64,000 nucleotides of DNA from Psychromonas sp. Urea-02u-13 (GTDB taxonomy: Bacteria; Pseudomonadota; Gammaproteobacteria; Enterobacterales; Psychromonadaceae), in assembly GCF_002835995.1 (NCBI RefSeq), contig NZ_PJBZ01000067.1, positions 62,001 to 126,000 of the forward strand, written 5' to 3'. Of this stretch, positions 55,478-64,000 are shown in pieces (position 1 is the stretch's first letter; each line of letters opens with the position of its first letter). The notes beneath the pieces were generated by a model that saw only the letters and a program-made list of their open reading frames with translations, did no database searches and was not told the DNA's origin. Made by a program: the position numbers and the translations under genes.

Positions 55478-56902
55478 TTATTGGTTCGCTTCACGTGCCG
55501 CAATAAACTCAAGTGCACGAGAAATACGTGGGATGCTGCGTTCTTTACCAATTAAACGTAATGTCACGTCTAATGATGGAGATTGGCCTGCACCCGTAAT
55601 AGCAACACGTAATGGCATACCGACTTTACCCATACCCACTTCAAGTTCATCAGCAGTGTCTTGGATGATTTGTTGTAGTGTTTCATCAGTCCAGTCTTCA
55701 CATGCTTGCAGTTTAGTTTGCACTAAAACTAAGGCTTCTTTAGCCACTGGGCGAAGATGCTTTTTCGCTGCATTTGCATCAAAAGCTTCATATTCTTCAT
55801 AGAAGTAACGGCTTGAGCTTGCTAGCTCAACTAATGTTTTCACTTTTTCAGAAAGTGCTGTAATCACTTCTGTTAATGCAGGGCCATTAGTCATATCAAT
55901 CTTTTGCTCATCCATATGCCACTGTAAGTAACCAGCAACGTATTCAGGCTCAGATGTTTTGATGTAATGGTTGTTTAACCACAATAGTTTGTCAGTGTTA
56001 AAGGCAGAAGCAGATTTACTCACGTTCGTTAAGCTAAATAGCTCAATCATCTCTTCTTCTGAAAAGATCTCTTGATCGCCATTTGACCAACCTAAACGTA
56101 CTAAGTAGTTATTTAATGCGTTTGGTAAAAAACCTTCATCGCGGTATTGCATAACAGAAACAGCACCGTGGCGTTTCGATAACTTAGCGCCGTCGTCACC
56201 TAAGATCATTGCACAATGTGCGAATGTTGGAACAGGTGCGCCTAATGCGTTATAGATGTTGATTTGACGAGGCGTATTATTGATATGATCTTCACCACGT
56301 ACTACGTGTGTAATGCCCATATCCCAGTCATCAACCACAACACAGAAGTTGTATGTTGGTGCGCCATCTGTACGGCGAATGATCAGATCATCTAACTGGC
56401 TATTGGCAATTTCAATGTCGCCACGAATGTCATCTTTAAAAACAACCGTGCCTTCTTTAGGATTACGGAAACGAATAACACAAGGCTCACCGTCAGTTGC
56501 TGCTTCATTAACTGCAACAATTTTAGGATGGTTTGCATCGTAACGTGCCATCTCTTTATTCGCTTCTTGCTCTGCGCGAATTTCATCAAGCAAATCTTTT
56601 GGCGCGTAACATTTATAAGCTTTATCTTCAGCTAACAGTTTTTCAACCATTTCGTTGTAACGATCAAAACGTTTTGTTTGGTAATAAGGACCTTCATCCC
56701 AATCAAGACCTAACCAACTCATGCCCTCTAAAATGGCATCAACCGCTTCTTGAGTCGAACGTTCAACATCAGTATCTTCAATACGTAATACAAATTGTCC
56801 GCCTTGGCTTTTTGCATATAACCAAGAGTAAAGTGCAGTACGTGCACCACCAACGTGTAAAAAGCCTGTTGGGCTTGGGGCAAAACGAGTCTTAACAGTC
56901 AT
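55478..56902 (-). CDS. gltX: Glutamyl-tRNA synthetase
   Basis: This 474-residue class I synthetase charges tRNA-Glu. The start is the ATG at 56902 ([19 protein letters not shown]), and a 25-residue upstream extension is rejected. HVGG replaces HIGH, and the KMSKS loop is [22 protein letters not shown] and DDGAKLSKR are typical. Length matches E. coli GltX (471). AGGAA lies upstream of the ATG. It is a monocistronic gene ending in repeat sequence. Confidence 0.97.
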   Translation of the reverse strand: MTVKTRFAPSPTGFLHVGGARTALYSWLYAKSQGGQFVLRIEDTDVERSTQEAVDAILEGMSWLGLDWDEGPYYQTKRFDRYNEMVEKLLAEDKAYKCYAPKDLLDEIRAEQEANKEMARYDANHPKIVAVNEAATDGEPCVIRFRNPKEGTVVFKDDIRGDIEIANSQLDDLIIRRTDGAPTYNFCVVVDDWDMGITHVVRGEDHINNTPRQINIYNALGAPVPTFAHCAMILGDDGAKLSKRHGAVSVMQYRDEGFLPNALNNYLVRLGWSNGDQEIFSEEEMIELFSLTNVSKSASAFNTDKLLWLNNHYIKTSEPEYVAGYLQWHMDEQKIDMTNGPALTEVITALSEKVKTLVELASSSRYFYEEYEAFDANAAKKHLRPVAKEALVLVQTKLQACEDWTDETLQQIIQDTADELEVGMGKVGMPLRVAITGAGQSPSLDVTLRLIGKERSIPRISRALEFIAAREANQ

Positions 56903-57351
56903 TTGGAAGTTCCTATAGATAAGCAGTTGGAAAATAAAAATGCATTTTAACCAATACCCATACCAATACCAATGCATTACATTAATTATTTGTGTTTATT
57001 ATTAGGCGCCATTTATATTTGGGTAATTTAATACGTGTCATTACCCACGTAATCACCATTCTTTGATAACGCCGATTTAGCGACTTGAGCTGTTGGTATG
57101 CTTGTGTATCCTTGATCGCAAAATATTACATTACAGGGTGTATCGTATTGCGGTTTTCATCTAAAGTGTTGATTTTAAACTAAACTGTCATTTCCCCTTA
57201 TAACTTTTTACTTGCTAATTAGCCTGCGTAATCACAAATACTTCTATGTTATAGCATTCTAACCTCAATAAAGGGGCGTCACCTTATTAACTAATTTACG
57301 TGACTAAGGCATAATTATTATCAACTACATCATGTATAGCGAAGGAAAGTT
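56903..57351. other. 450-base divergent promoter region of gltX and cysD
   Basis: No gene is recognisable. A short ACCAATACC-type repeat lies at 56951-56973. The rest should hold the gltX promoter and the cysD promoter with CysB sites, which I cannot place with confidence because their consensus is loose. Confidence 0.45.
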
Positions 57352-58260
57352 ATGAACAAAAATAGATTAACTCATCTAAAAGCCTTGGAGGCTGAGTCAA
57401 TACAAATTATGCGCGAAGTTGCTGCAGAATTTGATAATCCAGTAATGCTTTATTCAGTGGGCAAAGACTCTTCAGTGCTTTTGCATTTAGCACGTAAAGC
57501 ATTCTACCCAGGTAAAATTCCTTTTCCGTTGATGCATGTTGATACTAACTGGAAGTTCAAAGAGATGATTGAGTTCCGCGATAAAGTAGCGGAAAAATAT
57601 GACTTTGAATTACTTGTTCATAAAAATCCTGAAGGTATCGCAATGGGCATGGGACCGTTTACACACGGCTCAGCAAAACATACTGATGTAATGAAAACAC
57701 AAGGCCTAAAACAAGCCTTAGACAAGCATGGTTTTGATGCTGCATTTGGTGGCGCTCGTCGTGATGAAGAGAAATCACGCGCTAAAGAACGTGTTTATTC
57801 ATTCCGTGATAAGAAGCACCGTTGGGATCCTAAAAACCAACGTCCTGAGCTTTGGAATATCTACAATTCAAAAGTAGATCGTGGTGAAAGTATTCGTGTA
57901 TTTCCACTGTCTAACTGGACTGAACTTGATATCTGGCAGTACATCTACCAAGAAGATATCGAAATGGTGCCACTGTATTTTGCAGAAGAGCGTCCGGTTG
58001 TTGAGCGTGATGGTTCTTTAATCATGGTTGATGATGAACGTATGCCACTTGAAGAAGGTGAAGTACCACAAATGAAAAGTGTACGTTTCCGTACATTAGG
58101 TTGTTACCCACTAACGGGTGCAATTGAATCAACAGCAAAAACATTGCCTGAGATTATTCAAGAAATGTTATTAACGACGACATCTGAACGTCAAGGCCGC
58201 GTAATCGATAACGATTCTGCTGGCTCGATGGAAAAGAAAAAGATGGAAGGTTATTTCTAA
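57352..58260 (+). CDS. cysD: Sulfate adenylyltransferase subunit 2
   Basis: This 302-residue ATP-sulfurylase small subunit activates sulfate to APS with CysN. It has the PP-loop [20 protein letters not shown], then [27 protein letters not shown] and [15 protein letters not shown], all conserved. GAAGGAAAG precedes the ATG. It starts the sulfate-assimilation block, but an unrelated four-helix-bundle ORF lies between it and cysN. Confidence 0.97.
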   Translation: MNKNRLTHLKALEAESIQIMREVAAEFDNPVMLYSVGKDSSVLLHLARKAFYPGKIPFPLMHVDTNWKFKEMIEFRDKVAEKYDFELLVHKNPEGIAMGMGPFTHGSAKHTDVMKTQGLKQALDKHGFDAAFGGARRDEEKSRAKERVYSFRDKKHRWDPKNQRPELWNIYNSKVDRGESIRVFPLSNWTELDIWQYIYQEDIEMVPLYFAEERPVVERDGSLIMVDDERMPLEEGEVPQMKSVRFRTLGCYPLTGAIESTAKTLPEIIQEMLLTTTSERQGRVIDNDSAGSMEKKKMEGYF

Positions 58261-58277
58261 GCGGAGCTTAGGAAAGA

Positions 58278-58312
58278 AGCTATCAGCTTTCGGCTATCAG
58301 CTATCAGTACTG
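58278..58312. repeat. Heptamer-phased repeat tract
   Basis: AGCTATC, AGCTTTC, GGCTATC, AGCTATC and AGTACTG follow in strict 7-bp phase between cysD and the four-helix-bundle ORF. Confidence 0.75.
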
Positions 58313-58331
58313 CAGCTTATCGAGAACTCTT

Positions 58332-58679
58332 ATGAATTTTGAAAAGTTAGAAGTATGGAAAAGGTCTGCACGTTTATCTGCAGAGTTGTATAAAGCAACT
58401 GCAGATTTACGGGATTATGGTTTTAGAGACCAGCTGACTCGCTCTGGTTTATCAGTGCCGAGTAATATTGCGGAAGGTATGACACGAACTAGTACTAAAG
58501 AAAAAATACGTTTTTTGGATATTGCTCGCTCATCGTTAGCGGAAGCAAGAACGCAAATCTATATCGGTATTGATATTGGTTACTTACCCTCGATTGAAGG
58601 TAAGGCTTGGTTAGAAGAAACGCATCATATTTCAATGATGCTGACAGGTTTAATCAAAACAATAGCGGTTAACGAATAG
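58332..58679 (+). CDS. Four-helix bundle protein (23S rRNA intervening-sequence protein family)
   Basis: This 115-residue protein starts MNFEKLEVWKRSARLSAELY and has YGFRDQLTRSGLSVPSNIAEGM, the clearest signature of the S23/IVP family (TIGR02436). Members are encoded in 23S rRNA inserts of some bacteria and also occur as free genes with no known function. Here it lies between cysD and cysN with heptamer repeats on each side, which suggests a recent insertion in the operon. It is co-oriented and uninterrupted, so it may be expressed with cysDN. Confidence 0.92.
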   Translation: MNFEKLEVWKRSARLSAELYKATADLRDYGFRDQLTRSGLSVPSNIAEGMTRTSTKEKIRFLDIARSSLAEARTQIYIGIDIGYLPSIEGKAWLEETHHISMMLTGLIKTIAVNE

Positions 58680-58683
58680 TTTT

Positions 58684-58718
58684 TTCTGACAGCCGACAGC
58701 TAATAGCTGAAGGCTAAC
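58684..58718. repeat. Heptamer-phased repeat tract
   Basis: TTCTGAC, AGCCGAC, AGCTAAT, AGCTGAA and GGCTAAC follow in phase between the four-helix-bundle ORF and cysN. Confidence 0.72.
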
Positions 58719-58736
58719 TGTTTAAAGGAATTTAAA

Positions 58737-60149
58737 ATGTCGAACGAACAAAGTTTATTAGCGACGGATATCGAAGGATACCTACGCGCACACGAAAACA
58801 AAGATATGATGCGTTTTATCACTTGTGGTAGCGTAGACGATGGTAAATCAACACTGATTGGCCGCCTGTTATACGATAGCAAAATGATTTTTGAAGATCA
58901 CATGGCAGCTATCGAGAAAGACTCAAAGAAATTCAATACAACAGATAACTCATTTGATTTAGCGTTATTAGTTGATGGTCTGCAATCTGAACGTGAGCAG
59001 GGTATTACGATTGATGTTGCTTACCGTTACTTTGCTACTGAAAAACGTAAGTTTATCATTGCCGATACACCTGGGCATGAGCAATATACACGTAACATGG
59101 CAACCGGTGCTTCTACTTGTGACTTAGCGATTATTTTGATTGATGCGCGTCACGGTGTTCAAGTGCAAACTCGTCGCCACTCTTACATTTGTTCTCTGTT
59201 AGGTATTAAGCACGTTGTTATCGCTGTGAATAAAATGGATGCGGTTGATTACGACCAAGACGTTTACAAAAAAATTAAAGCGGATTACCGTGAATTTGCA
59301 AAACAGCTAAACATTGCTGATGTTCGTTTTGTGCCAATCTCAGCATTAAAAGGCGACAACGTAGTAAACCAAAGTGAAAACATGCCTTGGTACCCAGGCT
59401 CTCCGTTAATGCGTTTGTTAGATACCGTGCAAATCAATAATGATACTAACGAGCAGTTTCGTTTAGGCGTGCAATACGTAAATCGTCCTAACTTAAATTT
59501 CCGTGGTTTTGCAGGTACGATTGCATCGGGTGAGATTCGCGTTGGTGATACGATTGAAGCATTACCGTCTGGTAAGCAAAGTAAAGTAAAAGAGATTGTT
59601 ACCTTTGATGGCAATATCGAATCTGCATTTGAAGGCATGGCAATTACGCTAACGCTTGAAGATGAAATCGATATCAGCCGTGGCGATATGATTGTTCGTC
59701 CACATGAAAAACCAGAATCAAGCAAAAACTTTGTTGCTGATGTGGTTTGGATGGATGAAAAAGCATTACATGTTGACCGTGAATACATCGTTAAAGTCGG
59801 TACTAACTCGACAGTCGGTTCTGTGGTTGCTATCAACTCTAAAACTGATGTAAATACGATGGAGCAAACTGCAGCAAGCCAACTTGATTTGAATGAGATT
59901 GGTAACTGTAACTTTGAAGTTGCTGAAGAAGTGCAGTTCGATGCTTACAATGAAAACCGTGCAACCGGTGCATTCATTGTTATTGACCGATTAACTAATG
60001 CAACAGTAGGCGCGGGTATGATTCGTGGTTCTATTGAAGCTGTTAAAAAAGAACAAGAGCATGCTTACAGCGCGTTCGAAGTTGAATTTAACACATTAGT
60101 TCGCAAGCATTTCCCGCACTGGGAAGCAAAAGATATCCTTAAAGGATAA
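58737..60149 (+). CDS. cysN: Sulfate adenylyltransferase subunit 1 (GTPase)
   Basis: This 470-residue GTPase subunit drives APS formation with CysD. The G1 loop is [16 protein letters not shown], with [12 protein letters not shown] for G3 and NKMDAVDY for G4. Elongation-factor-like beta domains follow. No fused CysC kinase domain is present, in line with the separate cysC gene downstream. TAAAGGAA precedes the ATG. The length is normal (E. coli 475). Confidence 0.97.
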   Translation: MSNEQSLLATDIEGYLRAHENKDMMRFITCGSVDDGKSTLIGRLLYDSKMIFEDHMAAIEKDSKKFNTTDNSFDLALLVDGLQSEREQGITIDVAYRYFATEKRKFIIADTPGHEQYTRNMATGASTCDLAIILIDARHGVQVQTRRHSYICSLLGIKHVVIAVNKMDAVDYDQDVYKKIKADYREFAKQLNIADVRFVPISALKGDNVVNQSENMPWYPGSPLMRLLDTVQINNDTNEQFRLGVQYVNRPNLNFRGFAGTIASGEIRVGDTIEALPSGKQSKVKEIVTFDGNIESAFEGMAITLTLEDEIDISRGDMIVRPHEKPESSKNFVADVVWMDEKALHVDREYIVKVGTNSTVGSVVAINSKTDVNTMEQTAASQLDLNEIGNCNFEVAEEVQFDAYNENRATGAFIVIDRLTNATVGAGMIRGSIEAVKKEQEHAYSAFEVEFNTLVRKHFPHWEAKDILKG

Positions 60150-60158
60150 TTGCTAAAA

Positions 60159-60214
60159 AGCTATCAGCTGTCGGCTTCAAGCTGTCAGCTGACGGCTGTT
60201 AGCTGATGGCTTAT
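60159..60214. repeat. Eight in-phase heptamers reaching the next start codon
   Basis: AGCTATC, AGCTGTC, GGCTTCA, AGCTGTC, AGCTGAC, GGCTGTT, AGCTGAT, GGCTTAT. The tract stops two bases before the next ATG, so the repeat itself occupies the ribosome-binding region, which has no clear Shine-Dalgarno sequence. Confidence 0.8.
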
Positions 60215-60216
60215 TT

Positions 60217-61944
60217 ATGACTCTTCAATCTTATTTTGTACTTGCTGTTTTCCTCTCTACCATTGTCGGTTTAATCAAATTTCAACAGCGCCCAAGCCTG
60301 GTATTTGGTATTGCGTTATTGGTTTTGTTTGCCACGCAAATGGTCTCTACTGAGCAAGTAATTAAAAGCATCTCCAATCAAGGTTTACTCACATTAATCA
60401 TATTAATGTTATGTTCAATTGCGTTAGAAAAAACACGCTTATTACGCCTTGTTGCTATGAAGGTGATCAAACCCAGTTATAAAAGTACTTGGACCCGTTT
60501 ATTTGGTTTTACCGTACTTTCTTCTGCGCTGCTGAATAACACGGCGGTTGTCTCAACGATGTTAGCGCCGATACGTAATAATCCGCATCATCCTGCGAGT
60601 AAGCTATTAATCCCACTCTCCTACGCGGCTATTTTAGGCGGCACGTTAACCCTAGTGGGCACATCTACGAATTTAATCGTCAACAGTTTAGTGTTAGATG
60701 CTAATTTACCCTCTCTGGGTTTTTTTGACTTTACCTTGGTCGGCCTGTGTTTAGTGGTTGTCTGCGGCATTACACTATGCTTATTTAGCCATTTATTACC
60801 CAGTCGTGATATGGATTACGTAACCGCAGAATCCTATTTTATTGAAACAAAAATTAGTCCAGAATCGAGTTTAGTGGGCAAAACCGTTGAGCAGAATGGT
60901 TTACGCCATCTGCAATCACTGTTTCTCGTTGAAATTATGCGTGGTGACTGTTTGTTACGCGCAGTGGCGCCAACAGAAGTCATACAAGCAAACGATAAGC
61001 TTATCTTTAGTGGCGATATTTCAAAAGTGAGCCAGCTATACCTATTTGATGGACTGTCTATTTTTGCCGAAAGCAGTGGTTTGTCGATGGATAACTTACG
61101 TGAAGTGGTTGTGCGTCCTGAAAGTGTATTAACCGGAAAAACCCTTAAGTCCGTCGGTTTTCGTTCATTGTTTGATGCGGCGGTTGTCGCAGTTAAACGA
61201 GACGGTGAAAAAGTATCCGGTAAAATTGGTCGATTAAAAATACAGCCTGGTGATTTTTTAGTATTAGCGGTGGGTGAAGATTTTAAATCGCGCCGTAATA
61301 TTCGTAAAAACTTTATTCTGCTGTCTGACGTCGAATTAGATTCGCGTTTATCGGGTAAAAAAGAATGGATAGCCGTATTAGGGTTCTTAGCTGCTATTGT
61401 GCTGGCGGCCGTTGGATTGATTCCACTGTTTAAATCGGTGGTGTTATTGCTTGGTGTCTTGCTACTAACTGGTTGTTTTAGCCCTAATGAATTATTACGC
61501 CGTTTTCCTATCGACATTTGGATCATTATCTCTTCTGCAATAGGCCTTTCATATGCGTTGCAAAATAGCGGTGTTATTGATTCCTTTAATTTATTGATCA
61601 GTGAAAACAGTGATGCATTTAGCCCGTTATTCGCGTTAATTGCGGTTTATATTGTCACTTGGTTACTCACTGAATTAGTGACTAATAACGCAGCTGCCGC
61701 GTTAGTGTTTCCTATCGCTTATGGATTAGCGACTAGCCTTGATGCAAACCCCACTGCGTTTATTATGGCGGTTGCTTTTGGCGCGAGCGCAAGTTTCATT
61801 AGCCCTTATGGATACCAAACTAATTTAATGGTGTTTAATGCAGGGCAATATAAGTTAAATGATTTTATTAAAATTGGTGTTCCTGTCAGTATTGCTTATA
61901 GCCTTACCGCAGTGACCATGATTATCGTTGTTTTTGGATTATAA
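60217..61944 (+). CDS. SLC13-type permease with TrkA_C domains, probable sulfate transporter
   Basis: This 575-residue membrane protein has about eleven helices in two halves, with NNTAVVSTMLAPI and SYAAILGGTLTLVGTSTNLIVNS in the first and VTNNAAAALVFPIAYG and GASASFISPYGYQTNLMV in the second. These are the ion-transporter (DASS/SLC13) signatures. Between them (about 200-370) lie two TrkA_C-like regulatory domains. Its position between cysN and cysC points to sulfate uptake, and similar genes are found in cys operons of marine bacteria. The substrate is inferred from context. The ribosome site is unclear because of a repeat tract. Confidence 0.85.
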   Translation: MTLQSYFVLAVFLSTIVGLIKFQQRPSLVFGIALLVLFATQMVSTEQVIKSISNQGLLTLIILMLCSIALEKTRLLRLVAMKVIKPSYKSTWTRLFGFTVLSSALLNNTAVVSTMLAPIRNNPHHPASKLLIPLSYAAILGGTLTLVGTSTNLIVNSLVLDANLPSLGFFDFTLVGLCLVVVCGITLCLFSHLLPSRDMDYVTAESYFIETKISPESSLVGKTVEQNGLRHLQSLFLVEIMRGDCLLRAVAPTEVIQANDKLIFSGDISKVSQLYLFDGLSIFAESSGLSMDNLREVVVRPESVLTGKTLKSVGFRSLFDAAVVAVKRDGEKVSGKIGRLKIQPGDFLVLAVGEDFKSRRNIRKNFILLSDVELDSRLSGKKEWIAVLGFLAAIVLAAVGLIPLFKSVVLLLGVLLLTGCFSPNELLRRFPIDIWIIISSAIGLSYALQNSGVIDSFNLLISENSDAFSPLFALIAVYIVTWLLTELVTNNAAAALVFPIAYGLATSLDANPTAFIMAVAFGASASFISPYGYQTNLMVFNAGQYKLNDFIKIGVPVSIAYSLTAVTMIIVVFGL

Positions 61945-61953
61945 GAATAAAGA

Positions 61954-62098
61954 AGCTGTCAGCGGTTAGCTTTCAGCTGTCAGAATACGGTTCCTGCGCA
62001 GTAGTTTTGAATGAATGTTTTAACTGAAAGCTGATGGCTGATAGCCGACAGCTATTATATTTTAACTGAAAGCTAATGGCCGATAGCCGATAGCTATA
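61954..62098. repeat. Two heptamer-phased repeat tracts before cysC
   Basis: One tract at 61954-61988 (AGCTGTC, AGCGGTT, AGCTTTC, AGCTGTC) and one at 62022-62098 (AGCTGAT, GGCTGAT, AGCCGAC, AGCTATT; AGCTAAT, GGCCGAT, AGCCGAT, AGCTATA). The second holds two related sub-blocks, each opening with AACTGAA. Confidence 0.78.
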
Positions 62099-62111
62099 TT
62101 AAGAGAATATT

Positions 62112-62744
62112 ATGACTACTCCTTACGTAGAAAAAGAAGTTGATGGTGATAAATCATCAGATGTTGTTTGGCATCAAGCCAGTGTGTCACATGATGACCA
62201 TGTTAAATTAAATGGCCATAAACCAGCGGTACTTTGGTTTACGGGATTAAGTGGCTCAGGTAAATCAACGGTCGCTAATGCCGTTGATCTGATGTTGCAT
62301 CAACTTAATGCTAAAACCTATGTGTTAGATGGTGATAATGTGCGTCACGGATTAAATGGTGATCTAGGATTTTCTGATGTCGACAGAGTTGAAAACATTC
62401 GCCGTATTGGTGAAGTGTCTAAGTTATTTGTTGATGCCGGTTTGTTAGTGTCTACGGCATTTATCTCTCCTTTTATTGCTGATCGTGAAATGGTACGAGA
62501 ACAATTACAAGCAGGGCAGTTTGTTGAAGTGTTTGTTGATACACCAATAGAGGTGTGTGAGTCTCGTGACCCTAAAGGTTTATACAAAAAAGCACGAGCT
62601 GGTGAAATCAAAAACTTTACCGGTATTGATTCTGCTTATGAACTACCTGTTAACCCAGAAGTGCACGTTGAAACGGCTAATAAATCAATTGAAGCCTGTG
62701 CTGCACAAGTGGTTAGCTATCTGCAAGCGAATGGTTACCTTTAA
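62112..62744 (+). CDS. cysC: Adenylylsulfate kinase
   Basis: This 210-residue kinase turns APS into PAPS. It has the P-loop [60 protein letters not shown] and the C-terminal [21 protein letters not shown]. All are typical of CysC, at normal length. It ends the sulfate-assimilation series. AGAGAATATT precedes the ATG. Genes for PAPS and sulfite reduction (cysH, cysIJ) are not in the window. Confidence 0.97.
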   Translation: MTTPYVEKEVDGDKSSDVVWHQASVSHDDHVKLNGHKPAVLWFTGLSGSGKSTVANAVDLMLHQLNAKTYVLDGDNVRHGLNGDLGFSDVDRVENIRRIGEVSKLFVDAGLLVSTAFISPFIADREMVREQLQAGQFVEVFVDTPIEVCESRDPKGLYKKARAGEIKNFTGIDSAYELPVNPEVHVETANKSIEACAAQVVSYLQANGYL

Positions 62745-62753
62745 AGATAAAGA

Positions 62754-62788
62754 AGCTGTCAGTTATTAGCTTTCAGCTGTCAGCAAAG
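62754..62788. repeat. Heptamer-phased repeat tract
   Basis: AGCTGTC, AGTTATT, AGCTTTC, AGCTGTC and AGCAAAG follow in phase after cysC. A related tract with AGCTGTT/AGTTATT text occurs near 62891. Confidence 0.72.
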
Positions 62789-62805
62789 TCAAAACCTATA
62801 AACCT

Positions 62806-63182
62806 CAGTGATTCCCGCAGTGTTTTAGCGGGAATCACTGAGTGTTAAACGGCAAGGCAACAAATCAGCTCCTCGATAAAAGGCAAAATAAGCTGTTAGT
62901 TATTCACTTTCAGCTGTCAGTAAAGTCAAAATCTATAAACCTCCGTCATTCCCGCAGTGTTTTAGCGGGAATCCCAGTGTTAGTTTCGGTGTTTTATTTA
63001 TAAACAAGCCTCCAACATATATACCCGTCATTCCCGAGTTTTTTTGTCGGGAATCTCAGGGTGTTAAACGGCAAGGCATAAATCAGATCCTCGATAAAAG
63101 CCTTCGAGGATGACGGCTATTGTGTCCGTGATGAAGAAGGTGGTGTCCGTCATTCCCGTATTGTTTTAGCGGAAATCTCAGT
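62806..63182. repeat. Four ATTCCCGC...GCGGGAAT palindromes
   Basis: Units lie near 62806-62840 (perfect 13-bp stem), 62945-62973, 63022-63057 and 63147-63182, most preceded by CGTCATTCCCG. They share TGTTTTAGCGGGAATC text and GTTAAACGGCAAGGCA in two cases. They fill the 465-base gap before the DHH gene; no coding sequence is visible. Confidence 0.8.
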
Positions 63183-63209
63183 ATAGCTAAACTTAGAATT
63201 AAGGTTTTT

Positions 63210-64000
63210 ATGAATTACGATGTTTTTAATGGTGATGCAGATGGCATCATCGCACTGTTACAGTTACGTCTTGCAAACCCTCTCGAAAGCCAATTAGTCA
63301 CGGGTGTTAAACGTGATATTAAGTTACTGCAAAATATCGATGTTAATGCGGGTGATACTTTGACTGTTTTAGATATCTCAATGGAAAAAAATATTGATGG
63401 CTTAAATAGTGCGTTAGAGAAGGGCGCTTCTGTTTTTTATGCCGATCATCATCGTTGTGGTGAAATTCCTGAGCATGAAAAGCTTGATGCGAATATCGAT
63501 TTAGATGCCAATACCTGTACCGGGTTAATCATTGATAAGCTACTAGACGGAAAATTTCATGCGTGGGCAATTACGGCTGCTTATGGTGATAACTTAATTG
63601 CTAAAGCGGATGATCTTTGTCTACAGGCTGGTTATTCAGTAGAGCAAGCTGAGCAGTTGAAAGAGTTAGGCACACTGATTAATTATAATGGCTACGGGGC
63701 AACGGTTGCAGATCTTCATTTTGATCCTGCTACATTATATCAAGCCTTATTAGCTTATCCTTCACCCTTTGACTTGCTTAAGGATTTGAATTCTCCCTTT
63801 TATAAGTTACAAAAAGCTTATGGAGAAGATATAGCGAAAGCGTTGGCGGTGCCCTCCACACATCAAAGTGCATTATTATCAATATTCGAATTACCCGATG
63901 AAACATGGTCACGTCGCATTAGTGGTGTTTATGGAAACCTATTAGCAAATCAAAATCCTGACTCAGCACATGCGGTATTAACTAAAAATAAAGATGAGAG
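63210..64000 (+). CDS. DHH-family phosphoesterase-like protein (3' end outside window)
   Basis: The frame is open from the ATG at 63210 to the window edge (263 codons). It starts MNYDVFNGDADGIIALLQLRLAN, with the GDADG motif, and has LTVLDISMEKN and the DHH motif in SVFYADHHRCGEIPEHE. A later IDLDANTCTGLIIDKLL fits the same fold. These are features of DHH phosphoesterases such as RecJ-like or nanoRNase-like enzymes, but the subfamily cannot be fixed because the C-terminus is missing. AAGG lies upstream of the ATG. Confidence 0.85.
   Translation, partial: MNYDVFNGDADGIIALLQLRLANPLESQLVTGVKRDIKLLQNIDVNAGDTLTVLDISMEKNIDGLNSALEKGASVFYADHHRCGEIPEHEKLDANIDLDANTCTGLIIDKLLDGKFHAWAITAAYGDNLIAKADDLCLQAGYSVEQAEQLKELGTLINYNGYGATVADLHFDPATLYQALLAYPSPFDLLKDLNSPFYKLQKAYGEDIAKALAVPSTHQSALLSIFELPDETWSRRISGVYGNLLANQNPDSAHAVLTKNKDE

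Noticed and set aside
60834-61526. 230-residue minus-strand frame inside the sulfate permease gene
   Set aside because: It is a shadow of a gene with clear transporter motifs; its composition (Ser/Thr/Lys-rich) is typical of an antisense artefact.

Overview
The window is AT-rich DNA with compact operons from a Gram-negative marine-type gammaproteobacterium. Gene content and order (comEC-msbA-lpxK-ycaR-kdsB, uspE-fnr beside a ccoNOQP-ccoHIS cluster, ydiJ-ydiI, metG/mrp, cysD-cysN-SLC13-cysC) and the dispersed intergenic repeats fit a Psychromonas/Shewanella-type lineage (Alteromonadales). The genus is inference.

Layout. 0-4.1 kb: end of aquaporin Z, an outer-membrane barrel protein, a DUF2062 protein and ComEC. 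4.1-7.9 kb: a tightly coupled lipid A/KDO operon (msbA, lpxK, ycaR, kdsB). 7.9-11.5 kb: lipoprotein, DUF350 membrane protein and membrane-anchored spermidine-synthase-like protein. 11.6-21.5 kb, leftward: bcp, uspE, fnr, then the cbb3 oxidase and its copper-dependent assembly genes. 22.3-24.7 kb, leftward: a four-gene bufferin-type RiPP cluster (DUF2282 precursor, DUF692/MNIO enzyme, DUF2063 partner, DoxX). An ECF sigma factor with a DUF3379 partner is divergent from it. 27.1-27.8 kb: five identical tRNA-Asn genes. 28-31.5 kb: amtB and upp-uraA. 32.4-38.2 kb: TetR-like regulator, a Cys-rich small protein and an RND adaptor/pump pair sharing a Fur-type box. 38.9-44.3 kb: ydiJ, menI/ydiI, a CvfB-like protein, galU. 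44.4-50.1 kb: small proteins, metG, mrp, DUF2164, an unknown membrane-anchored protein. 50.4-54.7 kb: a second RND pump and lipoprotein adaptor. 55-57 kb: tRNA-Ala and gltX. 57.3-62.7 kb: sulfate-assimilation genes interrupted by a four-helix-bundle ORF. 63.2 kb to the end: a DHH phosphoesterase-like gene cut by the window edge.

How it fits together. The best candidate for an unusual system is the bufferin cluster: an exported, Cys-containing peptide made next to a multinuclear iron oxidative enzyme, about 2 kb from the cbb3/copper-ATPase region. Family knowledge links bufferins to copper handling. The short interval between the precursor and the ECF sigma gene holds three stacked copies or remnants of a palindromic element, a 7-11-7 inverted repeat just upstream of the precursor, and an intercistronic hairpin follows the precursor.

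The other striking layer is non-coding. From about 38 kb onward most gaps carry 7-bp-phased repeats (AGCTGAT/AGCTATC-like), palindromic CACGAAG elements or ATTCCCGC...GCGGGAAT palindromes. Two heptamers occur as perfect seven-copy arrays. I saw no CRISPR array, prophage, transposase gene or clear pseudogene in a protein-coding locus.
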